64,000 nt of DNA from an uncultured Pelagimonas sp. (lineage in GTDB: Bacteria; Pseudomonadota; Alphaproteobacteria; Rhodobacterales; Rhodobacteraceae), in the NCBI RefSeq assembly GCF_947498515.1, contig NZ_CANMKO010000004.1, forward strand, positions 62,001-126,000. Reading direction: 5' to 3'. Below are positions 35,188 through 44,101 of this stretch, piece after piece. Each line of letters begins with the position of its first letter. Position 1 is the stretch's first letter. The position numbers and the translations under genes are program-made. A model generated the notes under the pieces. The model did not search any database. It worked only from the letters and a program-made list of their open reading frames with translations, and was not told the origin of the DNA.

Positions 35188-36561
35188 ATGCCCGTACAAC
35201 AGGCGCTTGCTGAACTGCATAACCTACTAGGCGAACGGTTAAGTTTGTCCAAGTCCGATCTGGAGGCGCATGGACGTTCCGAATCACATTTTCCAACAAC
35301 GCCACCTGATGGGGTGGTTTTTCCGCTAAACACTGAAGAAACACAAAAGATTGTAAGCATTTGCGCAACACATGGCGTTCCGGTGATTGGCTGGGGCGCG
35401 GGCACCTCGCTTGAGGGGCATGGCCTCGCCATTCGTGGCGGGATCTGTGTGGATTTTTCGCGGATGAACCGGATTCTGCGCATCAATGCCGCGGATATGG
35501 ATGTTGTCGTTCAACCCGGTGTCACCCGCGAATCCTTGAACGAAGAATTGCGCGCCACTGGCTTGTTTTTCCCGGTTGATCCCGGTGCCAATGCCTCGAT
35601 TGGCGGCATGGCGATGACCCGCGCCTCGGGCACGACGACGGTCCGTTATGGCACGATGCGCGACAATGTCATGGGGATGGAGGTTGTCTTGGGCGATGGG
35701 CGTATCATCCGAACCGGCACCCGCGCTCGCAAAAGCGCCGCCGGTTATGACCTGACCGCACTGATGGTTGGCTCCGAGGGCACGCTTGGCCTCGCCACCG
35801 AATTAACCCTCAAACTACACGGGATTCCCGAAGCCATCAGCGCTGGGATTTGCAGCTTTCCTGACATGGCCAGCGCCGTGGCCGCGGTCACGGAAACCAT
35901 CCAAATGGGCATTCCCATGGCGCGGATCGAATTTGCCTGCGCCGACACTGCCCGCGCCTTTAACGACTATGCTGGCGTCTCCATGGATCAGGCCCCGCAC
36001 CTGATGGTCGAATTTCATGGTAGCCCCGAAAGCACAGCCCAAGATGCGGAACGCTTTGCTGAAATCGTCGCCGATCATGACGGATCGCCCTTTCGCTGGT
36101 CATCACGCGAAGAGGAACGCCGCGCGCTCTGGTCGATGCGACACAACGGCTATTACGCGATATTGGCCTCTAAACCGGGGGCGCGTGCCCTTGTCACCGA
36201 CATTTGCGTTCCGATTTCGCAACTGGCCCGCGCCGTCGAAGAGACCCAGACCGACATCGCCCAGTCTCTCATTTCCGGCCCGATCCTTGGCCATGTTGGT
36301 GACGGCAATTTTCACGCGATCTTGCTTGTTGATCCCGATCAGCCCGCCGAACTGGCCGAGGCCAAGCGGCTCTCCAACATCATGGTGGAACGCTCCTTGG
36401 CGCTTGGCGGCACCTCAACCGGTGAACACGGCGTCGGCATCGGCAAGAAACCCTATATGCAGGCCGAACATGGCGAGGCATGGGCGGTGATGGGCGCAAT
36501 CAAAACCGCGCTTGACCCGCGAGGCATCATGAACCCCGGCAAGCTTGTCCCAAGCAATTAA
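35188..36561 (+). CDS. FAD-linked oxidase, D-lactate dehydrogenase/GlcD-like
   Basis: A 457-residue flavoprotein: FAD-binding-4 domain with GWGAGTSLEGHGL (68-80) and DPGANASIGGMAMTRASGTTTVRYG, then an FAD-oxidase C domain with GHVGDGNFHAIL and STGEHGVGIGKK. The layout is that of cytochrome-type D-lactate dehydrogenase (LDHD) and glycolate oxidase subunit GlcD; the stand-alone form without glcE/glcF nearby favours D-lactate. GGAGG lies 6-10 bases before the ATG at 35188. Confidence 0.92.
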   Translation: MPVQQALAELHNLLGERLSLSKSDLEAHGRSESHFPTTPPDGVVFPLNTEETQKIVSICATHGVPVIGWGAGTSLEGHGLAIRGGICVDFSRMNRILRINAADMDVVVQPGVTRESLNEELRATGLFFPVDPGANASIGGMAMTRASGTTTVRYGTMRDNVMGMEVVLGDGRIIRTGTRARKSAAGYDLTALMVGSEGTLGLATELTLKLHGIPEAISAGICSFPDMASAVAAVTETIQMGIPMARIEFACADTARAFNDYAGVSMDQAPHLMVEFHGSPESTAQDAERFAEIVADHDGSPFRWSSREEERRALWSMRHNGYYAILASKPGARALVTDICVPISQLARAVEETQTDIAQSLISGPILGHVGDGNFHAILLVDPDQPAELAEAKRLSNIMVERSLALGGTSTGEHGVGIGKKPYMQAEHGEAWAVMGAIKTALDPRGIMNPGKLVPSN

Positions 36562-36566
36562 CCGCC

Positions 36567-37160
36567 CTACCCACGCAGTTGAAACAACAAGGCCTCAGCT
36601 GATTGCGCTCTGGCCTGTTGTTGTGCGGGTGTTGGCGGATCAATTGCCCCGGTGGCGCATCTGATTTGCCAATCCCCCACCAACAAATCGACCCAAAGCG
36701 CAGCGGCGGTTTCCGCCGGGCCCGTTAGGGTACCCGTCTCAACAAGCTGTTGAAAAAGCGTCGAAATGCGCGGAAACACCTCCCCTCGCCCGGACTTGGC
36801 CAAAACCTGACCAAGCGTATTGCTCGCATCTGCCGCCGCCGCCCTGTTCAAGGCGATTGCACGCGGCGACAGCAGCATTCCCAAGAGAGTTGGCCCAAGG
36901 TTCTGCAAGGTTTGGCGCGGATCATCCCGCTGTTCCAGCGCTTCATCCAAAGCATCGGCAACCTGTGCTGCATTGCGTGAAATCAACGCCTGAAACAGGC
37001 CAAGCTTATCCCCGTACCACCGATAAAGCGTTTCGTTTGAGGCCTTTGCCCGTTTGGACACCGCCAACATCGACAAGCCCTGAAAGCCCTTTTCCGCCAT
37101 CAGCGCATAGGCCGCTTGGGCAATTTGATCTTCTCGTTGCTCTTTGGCTTGTGCGCGCAT
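36567..37160 (-). CDS. TetR-family regulator
   Basis: A 197-residue TetR-type repressor: helix-turn-helix at about 27-47 (LSMLAVSKRAKASNETLYRWYG) and a variable ligand-binding part. The ATG at 37160 starts at MRAQAKEQREDQ, in register with the family. It is divergent from a pair of membrane protein genes; two near-identical dyads in the spacer are likely its operators. Ligand unknown. Confidence 0.92.
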   Translation of the reverse strand: MRAQAKEQREDQIAQAAYALMAEKGFQGLSMLAVSKRAKASNETLYRWYGDKLGLFQALISRNAAQVADALDEALEQRDDPRQTLQNLGPTLLGMLLSPRAIALNRAAAADASNTLGQVLAKSGRGEVFPRISTLFQQLVETGTLTGPAETAAALWVDLLVGDWQIRCATGAIDPPTPAQQQARAQSAEALLFQLRG

Positions 37161-37186
37161 GTTGTCATCCTCCACTTGACAGCATC

Positions 37187-37230
37187 CGTACACTCAATTA
37201 CGCCAATGTCTAGACGTACACCAAATTACG
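37187..37230. promoter_or_regulatory. Paired dyads, likely TetR operators
   Basis: CGTACACTCAATTACG (37187-37202) and CGTACACCAAATTACG (37215-37230) match at 14 of 16 positions and each is a CGTA-N8-TACG dyad, spaced 28 bases start to start. Between them is the palindrome GTCTAGAC (37208-37215). They lie in the tetR/37241 divergent spacer. Confidence 0.75.
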
Positions 37231-37240
37231 GATACTTGAT

Positions 37241-37600
37241 ATGACCCACTCACCACCATTGTCTGCCGCTCTCTGGGTTTTGATTGTCTTGCAAGGCGTG
37301 ATGCTTGCCGCCCTCTTTGCAAGCGTCGCCCCCCACCCACCGCGGGCCATTGCATTGTTCGCCATGGCCCCATTTCTGGCCGCCTCCATCGCTTGCGCGG
37401 TGGCCGCCCTAAACCTGAAGTCCGGATTGTGGGGCAAGGTATTGTCGGGGCTGGCGGCAGTTATGGCTTTGCTAAGCTTTGGGCCGCAGAAATACTTTGA
37501 CCCGGCTTTCCCTGAAATCTGGCCCGCTGTCATTGCTGCGCAGCTCGCAGCCCTCGCCATCGCTGCCAACCTGTTCCGCCCAAAAGGTATCGTGTCATGA
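37241..37600 (+). CDS. Hypothetical membrane protein
   Basis: A 119-residue protein with about four membrane segments and very few charged residues (MTHSPPLSAALWVLIVLQG at the start). I do not recognise the family. It overlaps the DUF1772 gene by four bases (ATGA) and lies next to a divergent TetR gene, so the pair is probably one TetR-controlled operon. Confidence 0.75.
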   Translation: MTHSPPLSAALWVLIVLQGVMLAALFASVAPHPPRAIALFAMAPFLAASIACAVAALNLKSGLWGKVLSGLAAVMALLSFGPQKYFDPAFPEIWPAVIAAQLAALAIAANLFRPKGIVS

Positions 37601-38112
37601 AGGCCCTCGCACGCGTCTCAGCCGTGGCCGCGATCGGCTTTTCCGGAGCAATCTTTGGTTTCTTTTTTGCATGGATTTGCTCAACCATGTGGGGCCTTGA
37701 CGCCGCGCCACCCGAAGTCGCCATCCAAGCGATGCAGGCCATGAATGCCAGCGTACGCAACGCCACATTCGCCCCGATATTCTTTGCGACACCCTTGGTT
37801 ATCGCCATGGCGGCCACCTTTTCTTGGCAAAGCTCGGCGCCCAAAGCAGCCATGTATTTTACATTGGCTTCAATGCTTTATCTATGCGGTGGTTTGGTCT
37901 TAACCATGGTGTTCAATGTCCCAATGAACGACGCACTGGCCAATCAGGTCGTCCCGGACGACCCACAAAAAGCCCAAGACATCTGGCAAGCCTATTCACC
38001 CCGCTGGCAGCGGTTCAATATCCTTCGCACCATTGCGTCGGGAATGACATTGCTGCTCTGTGTTTTGGGTTTAATGGCCTTGGTCCAAACAACCGAAACG
38101 GGGCGCGCTTAG
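37597..38112 (+). CDS. DUF1772 (anthrone oxygenase-like) membrane protein
   Basis: A 171-residue protein with four membrane helices. Family signatures are AIQAMQAMNASVRNA near the first periplasmic loop and VLTMVFNVPMNDAL, then WQAYSPRWQRFNILRT. DUF1772 includes fungal anthrone oxygenases; bacterial members are of unknown role but often sit by TetR regulators, as here. Its stop overlaps the convergent recN stop by four bases. Confidence 0.85.
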   Translation: MKALARVSAVAAIGFSGAIFGFFFAWICSTMWGLDAAPPEVAIQAMQAMNASVRNATFAPIFFATPLVIAMAATFSWQSSAPKAAMYFTLASMLYLCGGLVLTMVFNVPMNDALANQVVPDDPQKAQDIWQAYSPRWQRFNILRTIASGMTLLLCVLGLMALVQTTETGRA

Positions 38113-39761
38113 CCGGCCAACAAGGCCCGTGCCGCCGCCCGCGCCTCTTCTGTGACCGTATCGCCCGACAACATGCGGGCGATTTCGGCTTCGCGCTCGG
38201 CCTCATCCAAGGGCGAGACATCGGATGTTGTGACCCCTGCGGTGACATGTTTTGCAACGCGCCAATGATGCCCGCCTAGCGCCGCGACCTGCGGAGAATG
38301 CGTGACAACCAAGACCTGCCCGCCCTCCGACAACGCCTTGAGACGTCGTCCAACCGCATCCGCCGTCGCCCCGCCTACACCACGGTCGATTTCGTCAAAA
38401 ATCATGGTGACGCCATCGTTGCGCTCTTCCGAGAGACAGACTTTGAGAGCCAAAAGAAAGCGTGAGAGTTCCCCGCCAGAGGCGATCTTGTTCAAGGCCC
38501 CAGCGGGGGATCCGGGGTTGGTGGCGACAGAAAAGCACACCGCATCCCGGCCTTCGCCGCCTGCAGTCATCTCACTGATTTCAGTCACAAAAACCGCACG
38601 TTCCATTTTGAGCGGAGCCAGTTCCGAAGCCACTGCCACGTCCAAACGCTTCGCCGCCTTGCGCCGGTTATCGCTAAGCTTTCGCGCCGCCACATCATAA
38701 GCCGCTTCCGCCTGCGCAAGCGCGGCTTTCAAATCACCAATCTGCGCCTCACCCGCATCAAGCGCATTCAAACGCCCGGTCAATTCGGTGGCGAGGCTTG
38801 CCAATTCATCTGGTTGCACCTGATGTTTTCGGGCCAATCCACGCAAGGCAAACAACCGCTCTTCGGTGTCTTCGAGATCAACCGGACTAAACTCCAACCC
38901 GTCCAGACAATCCGCAACTCCGCGCGATGCCTCGTCCAATTCGGCCATGGCACGGGTCAAGGCATTTAGCGGCGCATCCAACCGGCCATCGGCCTTGTCC
39001 GACGCCCCTTCCAGCCAGCGCAGCGCATTTGCCATCGCCCCTTCGGCCCCGTCATATCCCAACGCCGACGACGCCTGAGCGATCTCATCACGGATTTTTT
39101 CCGCCTGCTGCATCTTGCGACGGCTTTGATCAAGCTGCGCTTCTTCGCCCGGTTCGGGGCCAAGTTTCGTTAACTCGTCCACCGCATGACGCAGGAATTC
39201 TTCTTCGGCGCGCACTTCGTCCAAGGCCTCTTGCGCCTTGGTCAGGGCCCGTTTGGCCTTGCCAACCTGCGCCCAAGTCTGCCGTACCTTGTCACGCTGT
39301 TTTTCATTGTCGGCATAGCTGTCCAAAATGGCCAGATGCCCCTTTGGGTCCAACAATCCACGATCATCGTGTTGACCATGCAGCTCGACCAAAGTCGCCG
39401 ACAATTGCCGCAACACATCGCCAGAAACCCGGCGGTCGTTGACCCAGCCGGTTTTGCGCCCGTCCGCAGTATTCACCCGTCGCAGGATCAATTCATCACC
39501 GCCCGGCAACCCGGCCTCTTCGAGCACCAGACGCGCGGCATGGCTCTCGTTCAAATCGAAAACCGCCGTCACTTCGCCCTGCTTGGCCCCACTGCGCACA
39601 AGCTCAGCCCGACCGCGCCAGCCCAAAACAAACCCGAGCGAATCCAACAAGATAGATTTGCCCGCCCCGGTTTCCCCGGTCAAAACATTCAAACCCGGTT
39701 GGAACGCGAGGTCCAACCGGTCGATGATTAACATGTCTCTGATTTCAAGTGCGCGCAGCAT
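38109..39761 (-). CDS. recN: DNA repair protein RecN
   Basis: A 550-residue SMC-like ATPase for double-strand break repair. Walker A GETGAGKS (29-36), long coiled coil (about 150-360), ABC signature LSRFLLALK and Walker B MIFDEIDRGVGG near the C-terminus. The ATG at 39761 (MLRALEIRDM) is the family start. It follows bamD by 37 bases, as in other alphaproteobacteria. No LexA box GTTC-N7-GTTC is seen directly upstream, so SOS control, usual for recN, would have to act elsewhere. Confidence 0.96.
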   Translation of the reverse strand: MLRALEIRDMLIIDRLDLAFQPGLNVLTGETGAGKSILLDSLGFVLGWRGRAELVRSGAKQGEVTAVFDLNESHAARLVLEEAGLPGGDELILRRVNTADGRKTGWVNDRRVSGDVLRQLSATLVELHGQHDDRGLLDPKGHLAILDSYADNEKQRDKVRQTWAQVGKAKRALTKAQEALDEVRAEEEFLRHAVDELTKLGPEPGEEAQLDQSRRKMQQAEKIRDEIAQASSALGYDGAEGAMANALRWLEGASDKADGRLDAPLNALTRAMAELDEASRGVADCLDGLEFSPVDLEDTEERLFALRGLARKHQVQPDELASLATELTGRLNALDAGEAQIGDLKAALAQAEAAYDVAARKLSDNRRKAAKRLDVAVASELAPLKMERAVFVTEISEMTAGGEGRDAVCFSVATNPGSPAGALNKIASGGELSRFLLALKVCLSEERNDGVTMIFDEIDRGVGGATADAVGRRLKALSEGGQVLVVTHSPQVAALGGHHWRVAKHVTAGVTTSDVSPLDEAEREAEIARMLSGDTVTEEARAAARALLAG

Positions 39762-39798
39762 TAGTCTTTGCCCGTGTGGACCACTGTCCACACCATCC

Positions 39799-40653
39799 CT
39801 AGAGCCATTCGCCCTTCACAGTCTGACGATAAGCGGTTCCCATCCAATTGCCGCCAAATAGCTTGGGCTCAAGCCCCTGCCCTTTGAGCAATGAAAACGC
39901 ATCCTTGTACCAATCGGACGACTGATAGTTGTGGCCCAAAATCGCCGCTGCGGTCTGTGCCTCTTGGACAAGACCCAAAGAAAGATACCCTTCGACCAAA
40001 CGATACAACGCTTCTGCGGTGTGGCTGGTGGTTTGGAAATCCTCGACCACAACACGGAATCGGCTAATCGCGGCGCCAAAGTGATCGCGCTTAAGGTAAT
40101 AGCGCCCGATTTCCATTTCCTTACCAGCCAAATGGTCAAAGGCCAGGTCGAATTTCAGGATCGAAGACCGCGCATATTCGCTATCGGGATAGCGTTCAAT
40201 GACCGTTCTTAGCGCCTGCAACGCTTGGAACGTCAGCCCCTGATCGCGCCCAACCAACTCAATTTGGTCATAATAGCTTAGCGCCAATAGATATTGCGCA
40301 TAGGCCGCGTCGTCGTCCGCTGGATAGAAATCAATGAAGCGCTGCGCGGCTGATCGCGCCTCTTCATAATTCTTGTCCTGATGATGGGCAAAGGCCTGCA
40401 TGATCAAAGCGCGCTTGGCCCAATCGGAATAGGGGTACAAACGCTCGATCTCGCTAAAATAGATCGCGCCTTCCTCGTAATCTTTGATCGACAGCTCATA
40501 TTCGCCGCGTTCAAAGATTTGCTCAGCTGTATAGCTTTCGAGCGGCGTTCCACCCGGCCCGGTGCCTTTCGGCTCCAGTTGCGAACAGCCAGCCAGTGTC
40601 AAAACACTCAAGGCTGTCCCGATCAACAAAATCCGTGATCTGCCCCCTGCCAT
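39799..40653 (-). CDS. bamD: Outer membrane assembly lipoprotein BamD
   Basis: A 284-residue lipoprotein with lipobox LTLAGC (Cys23) and TPR-like helices across about 40-250 (AEQIFERGEYELSIKDYEEGAIYF; QAFAHHQDKNYEEARSAAQRFIDFYP). It is a core part of the BAM complex that folds outer membrane proteins. It lies between lpxC and recN, the conserved alphaproteobacterial order (formerly comL). Confidence 0.95.
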   Translation of the reverse strand: MAGGRSRILLIGTALSVLTLAGCSQLEPKGTGPGGTPLESYTAEQIFERGEYELSIKDYEEGAIYFSEIERLYPYSDWAKRALIMQAFAHHQDKNYEEARSAAQRFIDFYPADDDAAYAQYLLALSYYDQIELVGRDQGLTFQALQALRTVIERYPDSEYARSSILKFDLAFDHLAGKEMEIGRYYLKRDHFGAAISRFRVVVEDFQTTSHTAEALYRLVEGYLSLGLVQEAQTAAAILGHNYQSSDWYKDAFSLLKGQGLEPKLFGGNWMGTAYRQTVKGEWL

Positions 40654-40785
40654 GCGCGACTACCCTTTGATCTCAAGTCTGGTCACCTTGCGCGACCCTA
40701 TTTGCCTTGGTCTAGCACAGAATTTTCCGGTGCAAAACGCCTTTACGCGTATTTCATGCGCAAGGGACCGCGCATGACAAAAACG

Positions 40786-41715
40786 TCAGTACAGAGCCGG
40801 GATTTCGTCTTGTTCAACCCCTGCACCAGGCAGGTTTTGCGCCAAAACGCTATCACAAGCACGCACGCGGTACGCCGTCGGCGTCGCAAACAGCTCGCGC
40901 AGCAAAGCGTTTGTCATCGCGTGACCGGCTTTGTGCCCTTCATAATGGCCAACAATCGGGGCCCCGGCCAAAGCCAGATCGCCCAAAGCGTCAAGCATCT
41001 TGTGGCGCACGGCTTCATCCCGGTGGCGCAAACCACCCGGGCTTAGAACTTTCTCGTCATCAACAACCACGGCGTTTTCATAGGTGCCGCCCAAGGCCTT
41101 GCCGGCTGCGTGCATCGCATCAACATCCGCGGCGCGGCAGAATGTCCGGCTATCACATAGCTCGCGGACAAAAGTACCATTGGCGAGGTTCAGGTGCTTG
41201 TTCTGTTGGCCGATTGCGCGATCCACGAAATCAATGTGGAAATCCATCTGCAAGCCTTGGCCGGGAACGGCCGGGCTCAAACGCGCCCACCCCTGATCGG
41301 TTTTCACCGTCACGGGGGCTAGTATTTCGATAACCTGCAAGGGGGCGTCAAGTTTTTGCAAACCATGGGCGAGAATTTCGCGCACAAAGGGAATGCTTGA
41401 TCCATCAAGAATCGGAACTTCGGGGCCGTCGATTTCGATCAACGCGTTATGGACGCCGCAGCCTGACAAGGCCGCCATCACATGTTCAACCGTTGAAACG
41501 CTCGCACCCTCGGAGTTGCGCAACATTGTGCAAAGTGGCGAGGCATCGACAACATCCCAACGGGCTGGGATGCGGGTGTCGCCCGTTTCAATGTCTGTGC
41601 GTTGGAACCAGATGCCAAAATCGGCAGCCGCAGGGCGGATCGTCAAGCAGGCCGGTTTCCCGGAGTGCAGGCCAAAGCCCTGAAAGGTGATTGCCGATTG
41701 AATGGTTGTCTGCAC
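40786..41715 (-). CDS. lpxC: UDP-3-O-acyl-N-acetylglucosamine deacetylase
   Basis: A 309-residue zinc enzyme for the committed step of lipid A synthesis. Zinc ligands His78 (STVEHVMAAL), His238 and Asp242 (HKMLDALGDL), catalytic His265 (GHKAGH). The start is a GTG at 41715, chosen because AAAGGAT precedes it by 6-12 bases and the product then begins MQTTIQSAITFQGFGLHSG, as in the family; an upstream ATG frame is out of register. A perfect DnaA box lies upstream at 41918. Confidence 0.96.
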   Translation of the reverse strand: MQTTIQSAITFQGFGLHSGKPACLTIRPAAADFGIWFQRTDIETGDTRIPARWDVVDASPLCTMLRNSEGASVSTVEHVMAALSGCGVHNALIEIDGPEVPILDGSSIPFVREILAHGLQKLDAPLQVIEILAPVTVKTDQGWARLSPAVPGQGLQMDFHIDFVDRAIGQQNKHLNLANGTFVRELCDSRTFCRAADVDAMHAAGKALGGTYENAVVVDDEKVLSPGGLRHRDEAVRHKMLDALGDLALAGAPIVGHYEGHKAGHAMTNALLRELFATPTAYRVRACDSVLAQNLPGAGVEQDEIPALY

Positions 41716-41917
41716 GTGGCATCCTTTGGTTACCGCCTCCCTCCCCACTCGGGTGCGGCTTTGGACAATGAGATACGCAATGTGCGGCAATGGCTCAAAT
41801 CAAAGATTGTAACCAAGTGAAACATCCGCAAATGGCTATGGGCGAAACCCCGCGCACCCGCCCCTTGCCCCAGCTAACCCTTTAGAAAAGCGTCGCTATT
41901 TTTGACAACCCACAAGG

Positions 41918-41926
41918 TTATCCACA
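41918..41926 (+). promoter_or_regulatory. Perfect DnaA box
   Basis: TTATCCACA is the strict DnaA box consensus. It sits about 200 bases upstream of lpxC and about 120 downstream of the ftsZ stop. A single 9-mer match in 64 kb can occur by chance, so function is unproven. Confidence 0.4.
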
Positions 41927-41991
41927 GGAAAACTGCGCCCAATTGTTAGCGTAAACTCATGATAACTTCACGGAAACTACACATATGTCAC

Positions 41992-42024
41992 AAAAAGAAA
42001 CGCCCCCGGAAGACCGGAGGCGTT
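41992..42024 (-). terminator. Rho-independent terminator of ftsZ
   Basis: AACGCCCCCGG (41999-42009), loop AAGA, CCGGAGGCGTT (42014-42024; one mismatch). On the minus strand the stem is followed by TCTTTTTG. It starts 26 bases after the ftsZ stop. Confidence 0.92.
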
Positions 42025-42049
42025 CATTAATGCTCTGTTGAAAGCTGGC

Positions 42050-43702
42050 TTAATTGGCCTGACGGCGCAAGAAAGCTGGGATTTCAATGCGATCATCTTC
42101 TGGTTCGGCCTCTGCTTCTGGCATCGGGGCCGGAGCTGGGCGTTGTGCCTGAACGGGCGGCTGCTGGCGGCGTGGGGCCGGAGCTGGTTCTTGGGCCGCT
42201 GGCTGCTGACCATGACCGGTCATGCGACCGATCAAAGAGTTCACGCTAAAGCGCGGCTTTTCGGCCTCGACTTCCGGCTGGGGCGCAGCTTGCTCTTCGC
42301 GGCTCCGGGCGGCTGCGGCTTTGACGCGCGCAACCATATCCGGACTTGCACCACCGGCTGCCGGGCCACGTGGCGCGACAAAATCCTGTGGATCCGCTTC
42401 GATGGTGTCGGGCTGAGGACGGAACTCGGCAACCGCTGGCTGATAGGCCGGGGGTGGCAGACCGTCATCATCAAGAACTTGCTCTTCCTCGAAGATGGTT
42501 TCCATCTGCTCTTCGGCTGCGACGCGTTCTGCGTCGATGCCTTGGAACAATGATGGCTCTGGCTCTTGGTACTGAGCGGCAACTGGCGCTGGCTGAACTT
42601 CAGGTGCCGGTGCTGGCTCAGGAGTGGCGGCAACAGCCGCCATTGGTGCCGGTGCAACAGCAGGCGCATCAACGGCCTTTGTCGATCCCGGCTGAGACAG
42701 CGAACGACGTGGAAGCGGTGTTTCAGCATGGCTTTCAACCGCATCGATCCCGGTTGCAACAACCGAAACGCGCATCATGCCATCAAGACCGTCATCAAGG
42801 GTCGACCCAACGATGATATTGGCTTCCTGATCAACTTCTTCACGGATGCGGTTGGCCGCTTCGTCAAGTTCGAACAGGGTCAGGTCATGGCCGCCGGTGA
42901 TGTTGATCAAGACGCCTTTGGCACCCTTGAGCGAAATCTCGTCCAGTAGCGGGTTGGCAATGGCTTTCTCGGCCGCCTGAATGGCGCGATCTTCGCCTTC
43001 GGCTTCGCCGGTACCCATCATCGCCTTGCCCATTTCGTCCATGACGGCGCGAACATCGGCAAAGTCGAGGTTGATCAGGCCGGGACGAACCATCAGGTCG
43101 GTCACACCTTTAACACCTTGATACAAAACGTCATCCGCAAGACTGAACGCTTCGGTAAAGGTGGTTTTTTCATTGGCCAAACGGAACAGATTCTGGTTCG
43201 GAATGATGATCAGCGTATCAACAACCTTTTGCAGGTTATCAACGCCATCTTCCGCCTGCTTCATCCGCTTGTTGCCTTCAAACTGGAAAGGCTTGGTGAC
43301 AACACCAACGGTTAGAACGCCAAGCTCGCGTGCGGCCTGTGCGATAATCGGAGCCGCACCTGTACCGGTGCCGCCGCCCATACCAGCGGTGATAAAGCAC
43401 ATGTGTGCGCCCGCCAGATGGTCAACAATCTGTTCAATGCTTTCTTCAGCCGCAGCCGCGCCAACCGTGGCCCGCGCGCCTGCGCCAAGACCTTCGGTAA
43501 CTTTCACACCAAGCTGCACGCGCGATGTTGACGCGCTCTGCTGCAACGCTTGCGCGTCGGTGTTGGCAACCACGAAGTCAACGCCTTCGAGGTTCTTTTC
43601 AATCATGTTGTTCACGGCGTTACCGCCTGCCCCGCCCACGCCGAATACGGTGATACGAGGTTTCAACTCTTCCTGACCGGGCATGGTGAGGTTCAATGTC
43701 AT
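42050..43702 (-). CDS. ftsZ: Cell division protein FtsZ
   Basis: A 550-residue tubulin-like GTPase forming the division ring. GTP site [10 protein letters not shown] (21-30) and tubulin signature GGGTGTG (109-115); GTPase core up to about 320. A long Pro/Ala/Glu-rich linker (about 320-535) is followed by the C-terminal peptide [12 protein letters not shown] that binds FtsA and other partners. The long linker is typical of alphaproteobacteria. The ATG at 43702 follows GGCGGAAAG. It is separated from ftsA by an RTX gene and a terminator, so it has its own promoter. Confidence 0.98.
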   Translation of the reverse strand: MTLNLTMPGQEELKPRITVFGVGGAGGNAVNNMIEKNLEGVDFVVANTDAQALQQSASTSRVQLGVKVTEGLGAGARATVGAAAAEESIEQIVDHLAGAHMCFITAGMGGGTGTGAAPIIAQAARELGVLTVGVVTKPFQFEGNKRMKQAEDGVDNLQKVVDTLIIIPNQNLFRLANEKTTFTEAFSLADDVLYQGVKGVTDLMVRPGLINLDFADVRAVMDEMGKAMMGTGEAEGEDRAIQAAEKAIANPLLDEISLKGAKGVLINITGGHDLTLFELDEAANRIREEVDQEANIIVGSTLDDGLDGMMRVSVVATGIDAVESHAETPLPRRSLSQPGSTKAVDAPAVAPAPMAAVAATPEPAPAPEVQPAPVAAQYQEPEPSLFQGIDAERVAAEEQMETIFEEEQVLDDDGLPPPAYQPAVAEFRPQPDTIEADPQDFVAPRGPAAGGASPDMVARVKAAAARSREEQAAPQPEVEAEKPRFSVNSLIGRMTGHGQQPAAQEPAPAPRRQQPPVQAQRPAPAPMPEAEAEPEDDRIEIPAFLRRQAN

Positions 43703-44101
43703 GTGCTTTCCGCCTGTGCTTTGACAATCACTCAGGCCTGTTTTCGGCCCGTTTCGTGTCAGAATAGCGACAGAGACGCCCCGCGTCACGTAAAAAACGC
43801 GCATTTCATACCAAATATGGCATGTTTTTGGCATGAACTCGCGGTATTTCGCTTAGCTGGACAGATTGTGTGGGTTTCGCAAAACAACACACAAGACAAA
43901 AGGCGCGGCGCATGGGAGGAGATGCGCTACGTCAGGAATAACAATGTCGGGATTCTGCTCGATCCCATTGCCGCATCTCTTGAACGGAGCGGTTAATACG
44001 AACTTACCAAAATAAATGTCTGCTGTCACCAAGGAATATGGGGCACCATCTATATCTAGTAGATCGCGCGGACCAAGCCACAGGACACGTGCCGCCGCCC
44101 C
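43703..44101. other. Gene-free ftsZ upstream region
   Basis: About 400 bases between ftsZ and the RTX gene with no credible gene. It contains the direct repeat TGGCATG-TTTT-TGGCATG (43818-43835) and TTAA-N7-TTAC (43993-44007), one base off a CtrA box. ftsZ promoters are expected here, but no exact -35/-10 pair was assigned. Confidence 0.6.

Larger units (their letters stand above)
41716..42049. other. Gene-free gap between ftsZ and lpxC
   Basis: Holds the ftsZ terminator (41992-42024), a perfect DnaA box (41918-41926) and, nearer lpxC, a stretch without any credible reading frame. The lpxC promoter must be here; no convincing -35/-10 pair was found by eye. Confidence 0.7.

Noticed and set aside
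43993-44007. CtrA-like site TTAA-N7-TTAC upstream of ftsZ
   Set aside because: One base off the TTAA-N7-TTAA consensus, about 290 bases from the ftsZ start, and in Rhodobacterales CtrA mainly acts on motility and gene transfer agents rather than division.
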